Shown here: piece by piece, positions 1-10,456 of the stretch
Position numbering within the stretch: position 1 is the first letter of the stretch
Layout: every line of letters begins with the position of its first letter
From: Irpex lacteus
Taxonomy: Eukaryota > Basidiomycota > Agaricomycetes > Polyporales > Irpicaceae
Reading direction: 5' to 3'
DNA length: 64,000 bases
NCBI GenBank assembly: GCA_001986395.2
Contig: MQVO02000011.1
Coordinates: 124,001-188,000, forward strand
Program-made: the position numbers and the translations under genes
The notes under the pieces: model-generated
What the model was told of the DNA's origin: nothing
The model's input: the letters and a program-made list of their open reading frames with translations, nothing else
The model's database searches: none

Positions 1-1
1 G

Positions 2-3000
2 CCGAGGTGGCTAAGGAAAGGGGAGTTGCTCGGGGAGCTACGCGACCCTCGTGGCTACTTCGACAGACCAAAGAGCGACAAGGAGTGGACGGAAATGTCC
101 TTGGGAGCTGATAGAGTAGTGGCTTTGACGGAGGCCATGAGGAGCGTCGAAACGAGCCCGAACGCGAAAGACAGAGTCTTCTTAGGCAAGGAAGATGGGA
201 CCTTCATTAAATCACGAGCACGCGAGGGCCGAAACGTTGAGTCAGACGCAGGGGGAAGCCCACGCGAGACGGTAGTAGAACCTGAGGAGGAATGGGGGCC
301 GAAAACGGCAGAGGTCCCTGACCCGACGGTATACTCCTCAGCCGACCTAGAGAGTCTCATCGACGTCGCCGAGGTACCCGAAGGCCTACGACCTCGAATA
401 TGGGAGATGCTCCGTAAACGGATTGGTGCATTTGGCTTCGATGGGAGGCTCGGCCACATGGAGACGAAGTGTCGCATCCGGACCAAGGAAGGCGTCGAAC
501 CAATTTCCGTTCCCATGTACGCTAGCTCTCCTGCTAAGAGGCAGGTCATCGACGAGCAGTTGAAAACTTGGTTCGAACAAGGAGTAATCGAGCCATCTCA
601 GAGCCCTTGGGGAGCACCGGTGGTTATCGTCTACCGTAACGGAAAGGCCAGGTTCTGTGTGGACTATCGTAAGCTCAACGCTCAGACGATACCTGACGAA
701 TTTCCCTTACCTCGCCAGACCGAGATCCTTTCCGCTCTCTCAGGAGCTCAGGTGCTGTCGTCTCTGGACGCCCTTTCGGGCTTCACGCAGATCGAGATTG
801 CAGATGAAGACGTTGAGAAGACCGCCTTTCGTACGCACCGGGGGCTTTTTCAATTTCGACGCATGCCTTTCGGCCTGAAGAACGGGCCCTCGATCTTTCA
901 GCGAACCATGCAGAATATACTCGCGCCTTACCTGTGGCTGTTCACGTTGGTTTACATTGACGACATAGTAGTCTACTCGAGGAGCTACGAGGAACACCTT
1001 GATCACCTTGACAAAGTTCTACAGGCGATTGAGCGAGCAGGACTCACCTTGTCGCCCAAGAAGTGCCATTTATTCTACAGTTCCATCCTACTCCTGGGGC
1101 ACAAGGTGTCAAGACTCGGGCTCTCAACACACGAAGAGAAGGTCAGGGCGATCAGCGAGCTGAAGAGACCAACGAAAGTATCAGAGCTACAGACCTTCCT
1201 AGGGATGGTCGTGTATTTCTCGATGTTTATCCCCTTCTACGCGAACATTGCCTCCCCTCTGTTCAAACTTCTCCGGAAGGGCAGCGCCTGGCGTTGGGGC
1301 CCCGAAGAGGAATACGCGTTTGAGGCTGCGAAAGCTGCTCTTAAGGCTGCCCCCGTGCTAGGTCACCCCATAGAAGGACGACCGTACCGTCTATACACCG
1401 ACGCATCGGACGAGGCGATAGGTTGCTGTCTGCAGCAAGTTCAACCTATGCTAGCAGGAGACTTGAAAGGCACCAAAGCCTACGAGAAGCTGGAGAAAGC
1501 GTACGAAGAAAAAGGAGACGTACCTCGCTTTGTGGTGAAGTTGTCGTCGAAAATCAACGACCACGCCTTCAAAGACGAGTGGGCGACGCAACTCGACTCG
1601 ACGACGGTACACGTAGAAAGGGTGCTCGCTTACTGGTCCCGCACGCTGAAGAGCGCGGAGACGAGATACTCAGCCACGGAGAGGGAAGCCCTAGGGGCGA
1701 AGGAAGGCCTAGTTCGATTCCAGCCGTACATCGAAGGAGAAAAGGTGCTGTTAGTCACGGACCACGCGGCGCTGCAATGGGCAAAGACTTACGAGAACGC
1801 AAATCGAAGACTCGCAGCCTGGGGGGCGATTTATTCGGCATTCGCACCAGGGCTCGAGATCATTCACAGACCGGGGAGGATACATTCCAACGTCGACCCC
1901 CTGTCTCGACTACCTCGACAGCCTCCGTCCCATACCTCACCGTTGGCGGACAAGACCCCAGCCTTACGCTTGGACAGCGAGGAAGCAGAGACAGCCGAAC
2001 AGAGGGCGGAGGAAGCCCCTGCCAGGCGCGCAGCCACGTCAACGACGATCTCGGACTGGAGAGAAGTGTTCGCAGCGACGGCATCGCCGGAGCCTAGAAG
2101 AAGTAGTCGCCTGCAGAAGAAGGGAGACAAACAGACGGCCACGGCTGGTGACGGGGGGGCGGTTAGTACAGAGACGACAGAGAATCCGTCCAAGAAGCCT
2201 TCAAGTGAACACTCACCAGCTCCACATCACGCGAACGAAGACGTAGCCGACCCCTACGAGTCACGTAAACTATGGGAAGCCACTCACAGGCCACCCTCAG
2301 TCTTAGTAGAGATGAGCGAGGAGGCTAAAACGAAGTACATTGAAGGCTACAAGAAGGACGTCACCTTCCGTGCCCACTGGGAGAAGGAGACTGGCGATGC
2401 TGAGTCATGGGACCCCGCGAATCGGTACTTCAAGGATACAGACTCACTATTGTACTTTCGAGACGCCGATTTTCACGCCAGGCTCTGCGTGCCCCGTACA
2501 GAGCGCAACGAAGTGCTGAGAACGGCGCACGAAAGTCCGTACCTGACCGCCCACGCAGGCCCCGAGAAGCTCTGGGACTACTTGAGCTCCAGATTTTACT
2601 GGCCCAGGATGAAGACGGACGTCCTTGAGTTCTGCGCTACCTGTGACGTCTGCCAGAAGACTAAGCCGTCCAACTTCAAGAAGTACGGCCGCCTCCAACC
2701 TCATGCCGTACCCACGAGACCGTACGAGTCGATATCCATGGACTTAATCGTGAATCTTCCGTGGTCTGAAGACTGCAACGCGATACTAGTCTTCGTGGAC
2801 CGCTTGACGAAGCACGCCCAGTTCATCCCTACGACTACCGGTCTCAACGCGAAAGGCTTTGCGATGCTGTTCGTGAAGCACATCGCTTGCAAGTTCGGGC
2901 TTCCGGCCAACATCGTCACAGACAGGGACCCTCGCTGGACCTCGGTCTTCTGGAGGGAAGTCGCGAGCATCCTGAATACCAATATGCTCCTCGCGTCCTC

Positions 3001-3805
3001 GCATCACCCACAACACGACGGACAGACTGAAATAGTCAACCGTCAGCTCGAAACGATGCTAAGAGCGTACGTCAAGGAAGACAGGAACTCCTGGTGCGAA
3101 TGGATTCACTTACTGGAGCACTCGTACAACTCCCGTGTCCACGGAGCCACCGGAGCTTCACCGTACTTCCTGCTTTACGGCTTCGAGCCTCGAGGAACCC
3201 TGGACCCCAAGGAACCTGACGCTAAGGTGGTGGATCGAAGTCGCGAGACCTCAGAGTTCCTGGGCCAGCTTGCCATGCACCGCGAGAGCGCGAGGCGAGC
3301 AATCGCTCGAGCTCAGGCGAAACAGGCGAGCTGGTACAACAAAGGACGCAGAACGATGGAGTTCGAGGTCGGAGATTTGGTGCTAGTGAACCCCCATAGC
3401 TTGGAATGGATCGAAAGCAAAGGGGAAGGAGCTAAGTTGGTTCAACGATGGATCGGTCCCTTTGAGGTTCAGCAACGAATCAACGAGAATACGTACCGGC
3501 TTCGACTTGACTCCTCCTACCCGGGCAGCCCTGTCTTCAACCTAGAGCACCTCAAACGCTATAAGTCTTCTCCTGAGGAATTCGGCTCGAGAGCCCAGTT
3601 GGACGACACGCGAGCAGCCCCAGCGGACGAGGCTTACGAGGTGGAGGCTATTGTGGGACACAAGTACGATAAGAGAAGACGCACGATGCTTTACCTGGTC
3701 AGATGGGCAGGGTACTCACCGCTCTATGACGACTGGAAGACCGCTCGCGAGCTGGCCACTGCACCAGAAGTGCTGCAAGGCTATCGTCGCAAGAACAATC
3801 TCTAG
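2..3805 (+). CDS. Ty3/gypsy retrotransposon pol polyprotein with chromodomain (5' truncated by window edge)
   Basis: The frame is open from base 2 with no start of its own, so gag/protease and the 5' LTR lie outside the window. Numbering from the first visible codon gives 1267 residues. The reverse transcriptase catalytic motif YIDD is at about residue 318. An RNase H stretch YTDASDEA lies around 467. An integrase HHCC zinc domain spans about 843-885 and ends in CATCDVC. The integrase catalytic triad is D914, D974 and E1010, which is the D-x35-E spacing of the family. A C-terminal chromodomain (about 1211-1262, ending LVRWAGYSPLYDDW) marks a chromovirus, where it directs integration to modified chromatin. 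No internal stop or frameshift is seen, so the visible pol may be functional. Family assignment is firm; activity is inference. Confidence 0.95.
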   Translation, partial: PRWLRKGELLGELRDPRGYFDRPKSDKEWTEMSLGADRVVALTEAMRSVETSPNAKDRVFLGKEDGTFIKSRAREGRNVESDAGGSPRETVVEPEEEWGPKTAEVPDPTVYSSADLESLIDVAEVPEGLRPRIWEMLRKRIGAFGFDGRLGHMETKCRIRTKEGVEPISVPMYASSPAKRQVIDEQLKTWFEQGVIEPSQSPWGAPVVIVYRNGKARFCVDYRKLNAQTIPDEFPLPRQTEILSALSGAQVLSSLDALSGFTQIEIADEDVEKTAFRTHRGLFQFRRMPFGLKNGPSIFQRTMQNILAPYLWLFTLVYIDDIVVYSRSYEEHLDHLDKVLQAIERAGLTLSPKKCHLFYSSILLLGHKVSRLGLSTHEEKVRAISELKRPTKVSELQTFLGMVVYFSMFIPFYANIASPLFKLLRKGSAWRWGPEEEYAFEAAKAALKAAPVLGHPIEGRPYRLYTDASDEAIGCCLQQVQPMLAGDLKGTKAYEKLEKAYEEKGDVPRFVVKLSSKINDHAFKDEWATQLDSTTVHVERVLAYWSRTLKSAETRYSATEREALGAKEGLVRFQPYIEGEKVLLVTDHAALQWAKTYENANRRLAAWGAIYSAFAPGLEIIHRPGRIHSNVDPLSRLPRQPPSHTSPLADKTPALRLDSEEAETAEQRAEEAPARRAATSTTISDWREVFAATASPEPRRSSRLQKKGDKQTATAGDGGAVSTETTENPSKKPSSEHSPAPHHANEDVADPYESRKLWEATHRPPSVLVEMSEEAKTKYIEGYKKDVTFRAHWEKETGDAESWDPANRYFKDTDSLLYFRDADFHARLCVPRTERNEVLRTAHESPYLTAHAGPEKLWDYLSSRFYWPRMKTDVLEFCATCDVCQKTKPSNFKKYGRLQPHAVPTRPYESISMDLIVNLPWSEDCNAILVFVDRLTKHAQFIPTTTGLNAKGFAMLFVKHIACKFGLPANIVTDRDPRWTSVFWREVASILNTNMLLASSHHPQHDGQTEIVNRQLETMLRAYVKEDRNSWCEWIHLLEHSYNSRVHGATGASPYFLLYGFEPRGTLDPKEPDAKVVDRSRETSEFLGQLAMHRESARRAIARAQAKQASWYNKGRRTMEFEVGDLVLVNPHSLEWIESKGEGAKLVQRWIGPFEVQQRINENTYRLRLDSSYPGSPVFNLEHLKRYKSSPEEFGSRAQLDDTRAAPADEAYEVEAIVGHKYDKRRRTMLYLVRWAGYSPLYDDWKTARELATAPEVLQGYRRKNNL

Positions 3806-4084
3806 CTGACCGGACCGTAGATTAAGTTATTAGCGCCCCATCGAGCGCGCCAGCCACGCTCTTTGATTCGGCATCGACCGACCTCACTCTCCTTCACCTT
3901 TATCTCGTCCTACTCTCTTTCCGTTTTCATTTCTTTTTCTATTTTCTGAAGTACCCGGGTCTCAACACGAGGCTCAAGTAGAACTATACAGTTGTAACGA
4001 ACTGACGTACTCCGACTCCGCCTACAGACACCACGATGCCTTTGACGCGCTCTCCCCTCAACAGGACGAAAACACACGCCCACA
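3806..4084. other. Spacer between pol and the 648-aa ORF
   Basis: No gene is seen in these 279 bases. The stretch contains a pyrimidine-rich run (about 3880-3950). It may hold a promoter or leader for the downstream ORF, but no TATA box is clear. Confidence 0.5.
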
Positions 4085-6031
4085 ATGGTGATCACGAAGC
4101 CATCCCTGCGCTCGCTCCTATTCCTTCTTCATCATCTCCCCGCCTACCTCTACACCGAGACCTTTGAACGATTCCTCTGCGCCGATGAAACCTGGGTCAC
4201 CATCGGCGGCGATCCCGCTGCGATACGAGCCAACGCAGCCCATGAACGATACCACGGCGCCGCATCGAGAAGGCTCAAGAGGCGACCTGAGTCGTACAGA
4301 GGGCCGGAGTGGTCGGGAGACGGGAAGGATTACCTGGCGTATGGAGTAGATCGACGAAAGGTACGCGACTCCGCCGACGAGAGTCCAGAATCTTGGGTAC
4401 ACTCATCGTTCGACGATGAGGACGAGTTTCTTCATCCCAACGACCGCACTCGCATCCACCCCGGACTCTTAGACAAGATCAAGCGGGAACTCCGCCTCGC
4501 TCGAGACCTCGTGACTTTCCTTGACGATCGAGGAGGATCAGAGGATAATCTCGTCGACAGGACCTACTCCGGGGAAGAGCTCGCCTTCGCCGACGGGGTC
4601 GACGCTGTGCGCAAGGAGTTGTACCGGGCCAGGAGGGCGATGGACGAGAGACTCGCAGCGATCAACTTCGCTCTTTGCAGAGCTGAGCCTGACGTAGAAA
4701 ACTACGTGCGACTGATCTATGGCGCGTACATCACCAAGTGGCACTTGCTCGACGACATGCGGGGAATCTGTCTCGACTTCCGTACCTTCGACCCCAACAT
4801 CACTCACGTCCTCGACTACCTGAAATGGGAAGTCCCTGTCTACTACCCCGTCGACGCGGAATTCTGTCCTGATCTCTCAGAAGCCGAGGCTCGCCTCGCG
4901 GACACGGTGAAGACGGGCGACGACTTCGTCTATGCCCTTCTCGAGGCCGCCGTCTTCCCTCGTATCCGTAAAACCGAGACAGCCCCCCGAAGGTACTATG
5001 GAATCGTTATCGACCCTCTAGCCGCTACGCGTCCTTGGCGGGCACCTCGTTACGAACGCTTCGACGATCTCGACCATCACGCGAAGATCATACTCACCGA
5101 TGTCCTACATCCTAACCTCGCCCCTATCGTCCACCCCTTCGAGGAGGCTCCCTCCTTAACCATCGTATCCGACGCTCGTCTAATCTTAGACCCTCTCACG
5201 GAGCTACGTATGATGTGCTGGGCCGCTAAGTACCGGGCTACCAACGCCTGCGAAATCCTGGGAGAGGCCATCCTGCGCGGATGGTACTTCCGCATTGCGT
5301 ACTCGAAGGAACGCTTGGACGAGTTAGCGAGGCAGGCCACCGAGGGCTCGACGACCGCGCCAGACAGAGTGCCCCAGCTCGTGGTGATGGTGGACTTCGA
5401 CGCTTTCGACGTCCCTCGCGAGTGGGTCCTATACGTTCGCCGCGCGCTCTCTCTCCTCTCCCGTCCGAACGCGTACGTGTTCCTTCACCTGGGGGGCATA
5501 TTCTGGCGCCTCGCTCTGCTAATCGGGCACGGATACCTGCCCGCCTGGAAGGAGAATCTGCTGGGACCCTCTACCGCATTAGCCGTCCGCCGATCTGTAC
5601 CGCCTCTGCTGCCGGGATACTGGACGGACCCTGTCTCCGAAGTCGAGAAGAACATACTCCTCGGCCTCTGCGTTTCACCGACTAGTGGTGAGGAGCGGTA
5701 CTGGTTCCCCTCGCAGGAGTTGCTCATCAAACATCGTTTCCACGACGGAGAATGGTCGGCGATGGAGGAGGACTTCCTCATGGAGCGCTACCTCAGTCTC
5801 GAGCGTGGGGAAGACCGTTACCGCCCTCTCACGACTGAGGAGTGGGACGTCGAGCTGTCCACTTACAAGCCCGGACGCCTCTTGCGTAATTCATTCGTTC
5901 GTGTCCATAGCCCTGCCGCGGACGCTCTACTCGAGGATGCTCGCGTCGAGTTCAAAGGGGCGTGGAACTTGGCCTCGCTCGGAGAGATCACCTTGTCGCT
6001 CGAAGGCGATCCCGAGGAATACGGTGCGTAG
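4085..6031 (+). CDS. Uncharacterised 648-aa protein, probably encoded by the retroelement (post-integrase ORF)
   Basis: This uninterrupted 648-codon ORF starts with ATG 280 bases after the pol stop, on the same strand and with the same GC-rich codon use. The protein is acidic and charged in its first half. It has no signal peptide, zinc finger or enzyme motif I can recognise. Internal blocks such as RGWYFRIAYSKERL (about 399-412) and FLHLGGIFWRLALLIGHGYL (about 467-486) look conserved in style. I recall similar unannotated proteins that are repetitive in agaricomycete genomes, but this is memory and was not checked. Position after integrase is where some LTR elements carry an envelope or accessory ORF, yet no envelope-like transmembrane anchor is evident. 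The function is unknown. Confidence 0.7.
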   Translation: MVITKPSLRSLLFLLHHLPAYLYTETFERFLCADETWVTIGGDPAAIRANAAHERYHGAASRRLKRRPESYRGPEWSGDGKDYLAYGVDRRKVRDSADESPESWVHSSFDDEDEFLHPNDRTRIHPGLLDKIKRELRLARDLVTFLDDRGGSEDNLVDRTYSGEELAFADGVDAVRKELYRARRAMDERLAAINFALCRAEPDVENYVRLIYGAYITKWHLLDDMRGICLDFRTFDPNITHVLDYLKWEVPVYYPVDAEFCPDLSEAEARLADTVKTGDDFVYALLEAAVFPRIRKTETAPRRYYGIVIDPLAATRPWRAPRYERFDDLDHHAKIILTDVLHPNLAPIVHPFEEAPSLTIVSDARLILDPLTELRMMCWAAKYRATNACEILGEAILRGWYFRIAYSKERLDELARQATEGSTTAPDRVPQLVVMVDFDAFDVPREWVLYVRRALSLLSRPNAYVFLHLGGIFWRLALLIGHGYLPAWKENLLGPSTALAVRRSVPPLLPGYWTDPVSEVEKNILLGLCVSPTSGEERYWFPSQELLIKHRFHDGEWSAMEEDFLMERYLSLERGEDRYRPLTTEEWDVELSTYKPGRLLRNSFVRVHSPAADALLEDARVEFKGAWNLASLGEITLSLEGDPEEYGA

Positions 6032-7079
6032 GATTGACGTTCCCGCTCGCTGGGAACTGGGGGGCTCTGTGACCTGGAAGGGTAGTTAGTTCCCAACGAG
6101 CGCACGTAGCTAATTTTTTCGTTTATTTTCACATTATCGTCGATAACCTCGGACATGAGCTCGCCTCATGTTCACCTCATGTTGTAGCATTATTTAGCTC
6201 TGTGTGTATCTTCTGAATGCACATCTCTTCTTTCCCACATACGTCTTCGCTTGAGCATAGCTCGCGGAGGCACGGAGAGCGGCGATCTATTTCTACTTCT
6301 CGTCTTCGCAGCCCTCGGCGCTGCGAGAGACGACCGACTGCCCGATTAGGCAGTTATCTCGACTCTACACCTCTGGTTCCTAGCGTTCGCCGGGACGACT
6401 CGCGGTCGATCCACCCAGATCTGAGACTGCTCGCGTCGAGCGTCACAGGGCAAGCGATCGCTGCCTCGTACCGCATAGGATCTTTGCGCCGTTTCCCGTG
6501 TTACTACCGCTTGTTGTTGTTCTGCTGTATTGTGTTGTGAAGGAGGGGGCGACCGACCTGGAGAAGCTTGTTTCCGTCGTCACTTTTACGGTCTTTAGAC
6601 GACGTGAGGGCCTTGCGGTGAGTCGTTCCTGAGCCCCAGAGAGCTGCAGGTCGTCTCAAGGCATCATGGGTGGCCCAAGTCCAGTTAACGTTGTCTTCAG
6701 ATTGTGCACTTTCGGGCTTTCCTGTCGCCAGCGTTGTAGGCGCCGGCCAGTATATTTGGGCCCGTCCGTACTAGTGGTAGTTCATCTGTACACCCCTTTC
6801 TCTGGGTAAGGGGTGGTCCCTTCGCTGATCAAGGTCACTCATCTAGTTCGCGGCTTACCGTAGTGTGGTGTGAGGGAGTTGCACGTCTCTCGGCCGCGCG
6901 CCGTGCTTTGATGAGGGGTGGTGGCCTCGGCCTCGCTTACGCCGTTGAAGGTCGGGTGGCGGGCCTCTGTGTCGTTGTAATCATAGTATATTTCGTCAGT
7001 GTGTTGGGAGAAGGTTACAGGTAGTGGTACTGGTGTCATAATGTATCGAGCGAGAGGGGGGCAATGCTAGCTAGGTGGA
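6032..7079. other. Non-coding stretch between convergent ORF groups
   Basis: No credible gene was found. A purine-rich tract (GAAGGAGGGGG, about 6539-6549) could be a polypurine tract in front of a 3' LTR. I could not define LTR borders because the 5' LTR is outside the window. Confidence 0.4.
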
Positions 7080-7092
7080 GGGGGGGGGGGGG
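7080..7092 (+). repeat. 13-G homopolymer
   Basis: Thirteen G residues in a row are followed by TGTGTGTC. The run lies at the junction between the plus-strand ORFs and the end of the minus-strand gag-like gene. It could be an element border or an assembly-sensitive spot. Confidence 0.8.
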
Positions 7093-7123
7093 TGTGTGTC
7101 ACGCGCGGGGTCACTGTTGTTGC

Positions 7124-9704
7124 TCAAGCGGAGCCCCGTCCCCTACCTCCTCTGCTTCCCCTACCGCCTCTGCCGCCTCTACCACCTCGGCCTCGTCCCC
7201 GTCCCCTACCGCCGTTCTGGTTGGTCTGCTTGACTCGTGTAAAGGCGAGGGGTTCGTCGTCGTGGTCTTCTTCGGCTCGAGCCTTCTCAGGCTTCGGCTT
7301 CGGGATGAGGTCGCGAAGTCTCGGCTGTATTTGCCAGCCTGGTTCGTTGAGGAGCGGGCAGTTCTCGATTAGGTGGAGTTGGCTGTTGCATACGAGGCAC
7401 CTCCACTCGGTGAGGTGCGTTATGTTCATTCCCAGGCGTGCATGGCTGTAGTCGAATTGGAAGATGTGGTTGCGGAAGTTGCACCACACCAGGGCGTCGT
7501 CTGTGGGTTGTCGCAAATGCAGGTGCACGACAATCGCGTTCTTCGTCTTTGTCGTACGCCCGCGCACTACCGTGATCCTGAGGGAGCGTCTGACCTCTCT
7601 CACGAACGCCTCCGGTATGAGGCGGTAGTATGGCGGGATGAAGTCGGGGTCGAGGAAGTCCAGGACGTAATCGTTTAGGTCGTTCTTGTCGAAGACATCG
7701 TTCAGGTGGTTCGTTATTTCTTCCACCCCGTCGTCCGTGAAGCCCACTAGAGAGCCCAAGAAAGTTCCGATGTGGCTCTTATTGGAGCGGAAGAAGACTG
7801 TTCCCTCTGTCGCCGATGAGATACACTCGGTGTCGAGGAGTAGATGGCGTTGGGCTGGCGTTAGGTTATAGATAAGGTGGACGTTGGGCATTTCCAGCGG
7901 GCCCCCTTTCACCATTGGAGTCGGAGGCACTACCTTCGCGTTCGGCATCGGTCCCACGGTTTTCTCGATCACTGAGAGGAAGCGGGTTTTTGCGTCCGTA
8001 CTCTCCTGCTCCGTGGGGCACCCTGTCCCGGCGAAGTAGCTGGCTACCGCGTTCTCCTCTACCCTCCAGACCTTGGCCTGCTGGGGCTTGATATTCTCGA
8101 GGAGCCAGATGGGTTGCCACCCTATCGGCCTCTCCCAGTTCTGCGACGGGCTCGTCCACGTATCCTCGCCATTCTCATGGAGGTATGGGCGGTGTACAGC
8201 GTCTGCGTCGTCCGGTTCTGGCAGTTCACCTCCTGCTTCAGTGTAGAGGTCGTCGTCGTCGTCGACGACGCTCATTACTTCGGCTTCCTGAAGCGGCGGT
8301 TGGGGAGGAGGCTGGTGTGTGTACTGAGTCTGCGCGTCAGGTTGGGGTTGGGGTTGCAGGTCGTTGGCGATTTGAGTAGGAGGGAGAGGGGGGGCGAACG
8401 TCAGGGTCTGGGGCGGTGGTGGGCCAACATCATCGCGTTCCACCGTCAGATTTCGCATACCTCCTCGTGCCTGTCCCAACTGCTGGCCGCTAGTGGCAGG
8501 CTGAGGGCGGTCTAACTGCTCTCGCCTCACCCTGCGCGTGTTGGGCGTCGGCGTGAGCTGTTGTTCACCCGACCCGTGGTGTGTGCGACCTGTGCCAGTT
8601 CTATGTTAGCGCTCTTATGCTCCTCCTCGCGAGCGAGTAGGGGCAGTTGCTTACCAGCACTCGGCGACGGGGATGGTATATCTTCCGTTCCCGGCGACTC
8701 TACCAGGCTGGGGTCGAAGGTGGGCATGAAAGGGCCGTACCCCCTCGCCACGGTTCGTGAGATAGCTCCTTCGTCCTGCAGGTCCAGCAGCGTCTCCTCT
8801 GAGGCTCGAAGGCTCGGTTCGTCCTCTCGACTCTTCGGGGGTTCTTCGTCCTCGTCCATGCGCTCAGCTTCTTCATGCTCGAGGATCGTCGCGCGGAAGG
8901 CTCTTGCTGAGGCACGGCGATCCGAGTTGTGCGAGTTCCTACTGTTGTAAGGTGACCCGGATCGGCGTCCCTTCCTCGCTGGGGTTCTCGGCGGGCTACT
9001 GAAGACATCCTCGATGGGCGTCTTCCTCGCCTTTCTGGGCTCCTTTTTCTGGCGGTAGGGTCAGTTCCTGTTGTGGGGTAGGGTGGTCTCGTAGCCATAC
9101 CTTTCCTTTCCCCTTCTTATCTTTTGGCCGAGCTGCCTGTCGGGGCAGGGCTTGGTTGGCGTTTGGCCCTCCATCCCCTGGTGCGGCTTGCTCGTCGTCA
9201 ATCTCCGCCAGCGCTTGGAACTTGTTCGTCGTAAGCAGTGTCTCCGCTTCATCTGAGTCGCCTCCTGTGCTGGGGCGGCGCGACGAGCGGCTCTTGGTCG
9301 GAGTCCACTGTCCTTTCTCTGGACCGTCCTCAGCGTCCGTGACCTCGCCAGGTTCGCGCTGCTCGACGATGGGGCTCTCGATAATGACTGAGGTGGAGTT
9401 TGACTCGGGCGTTGGGAGTGGGTTTGGCGTGTTCTCCCCGGTGTCTTTTTGTGCTGGCGCCGGGGTGTCTGTCACCAGTTGTTCATCCTCCAGCTCGTCC
9501 GCTCTGCCCGCCCGTCCTCTCTTGGTCGGGGACAGGGCCGCAAGTTCTGGAGGGCGGTTTATGCGTTAGTGGTGCTTTCATGCCGTGTGGTGAGTCGATC
9601 TCACCCAGTGTCGGGAAGCTTTTTCCGGGGTTTCGTCCGTGTCGTTGGACTAGCTTCCAGGGCGATGTCGGTTGAGCTGAGGTGTCTGGCTGAGGCTGTG
9701 ACAT
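7124..9704 (-). pseudogene. Gag-like nucleic-acid-binding protein (CCHC knuckle, RGG tail), frame broken three times
   Basis: Reading on the minus strand, an ATG at 9704 opens a proline-rich, disordered protein. It continues only if the frame changes near 9550 (+1), near 9050 at an A5 run (+1) and between 8605 and 8527 (-1). Each shift joins segments of matching composition. The last segment (open from 8605, ends 7124) has a conserved-looking core, then a CCHC zinc knuckle (CLVCNSQLHLIENC, C-x2-C-x4-H-x4-C), and ends in a long Gly-Arg RGG tail. This layout is typical of Gag or ORF1 proteins of retroelements. The breaks may be indels (a dead copy), unrecognised introns or recoding. No RT is encoded downstream on this strand. 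Confidence 0.65.
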
Positions 9705-10456
9705 TGTAGCTGGTCGCGTTTTGTCGGCAGGTAGGGTAGAGTAAGTGCGTTGTAGTCTTCGAGGGTGTTTTTGAAGGCTGGCTTACTGTTCCCTCTTTCC
9801 TGCCGTTTTTATAGGTGTTTATGGCGGGACTGACGAGACCCGACTTGAGTAATTTCGGGTTCTGCGGGGAGGTGTTAGTCGCCCTGTGGCTATCCCAGGG
9901 TTCAGTTGGTGTCGTACTCATCGTGCAGGGTGAGCTCTCATCGTCGTGCTCTCGTATGTAGCATCAGGGTATCGTCGACCCTCTTGCCCGTCGAGGTTGG
10001 GGGTATACGGTCAACCGCGGTGTCGGGTGCATTGAGGGTTCTGCAGCATGTGCTTCAGGGCTTTCGTAACTGAGGTCACCGTCTCCCTGTTCCTCGCCAC
10101 ATACTGTCAGACGTCGTTTGGGGCGTTTCAGAGTGGTCCTGTTCCGTGCCTTTCGCAGGGGAGGGGTTGTGGGAGGTGTTATTGGTAGGCTCGTCGCTAC
10201 ATTTCCCTAAACCCGGGCGTTGCCGCTCGGTTTTGTTTGGTCCTGTTTTGGTTCGGGCGCCGTTCCAGTCTCTACACGTTATCTCATCCTTGGATTGGTA
10301 GCTAGGCTCACTTACGGTTCACCGTTTGTCGAGGTTTTTACGGCAATATAATTGTGGATGGGGTATTAAGAGGATTCATATGCGGGAGCGAAGGTATGTA
10401 AGAAAGGGTTATTAATGAGGGTGCGTCGGGGAGTGCATGATTCTCAGCCCTATGAC
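9705..10456. other. Spacer between minus-strand ORFs
   Basis: I see no supported gene. The stretch separates the end of the 267-aa ORF from the start of the gag-like gene. It may be leader sequence. Confidence 0.4.

Noticed and set aside
55..3386. Many antisense and out-of-frame ORFs inside pol
   Set aside because: They are shadows of the GC-rich pol frame; none shows a family motif.
7064..9709. Plus-strand ORFs opposite the gag-like gene
   Set aside because: They mirror the low-complexity Gly/Arg and Pro/Ser coding of the minus strand.
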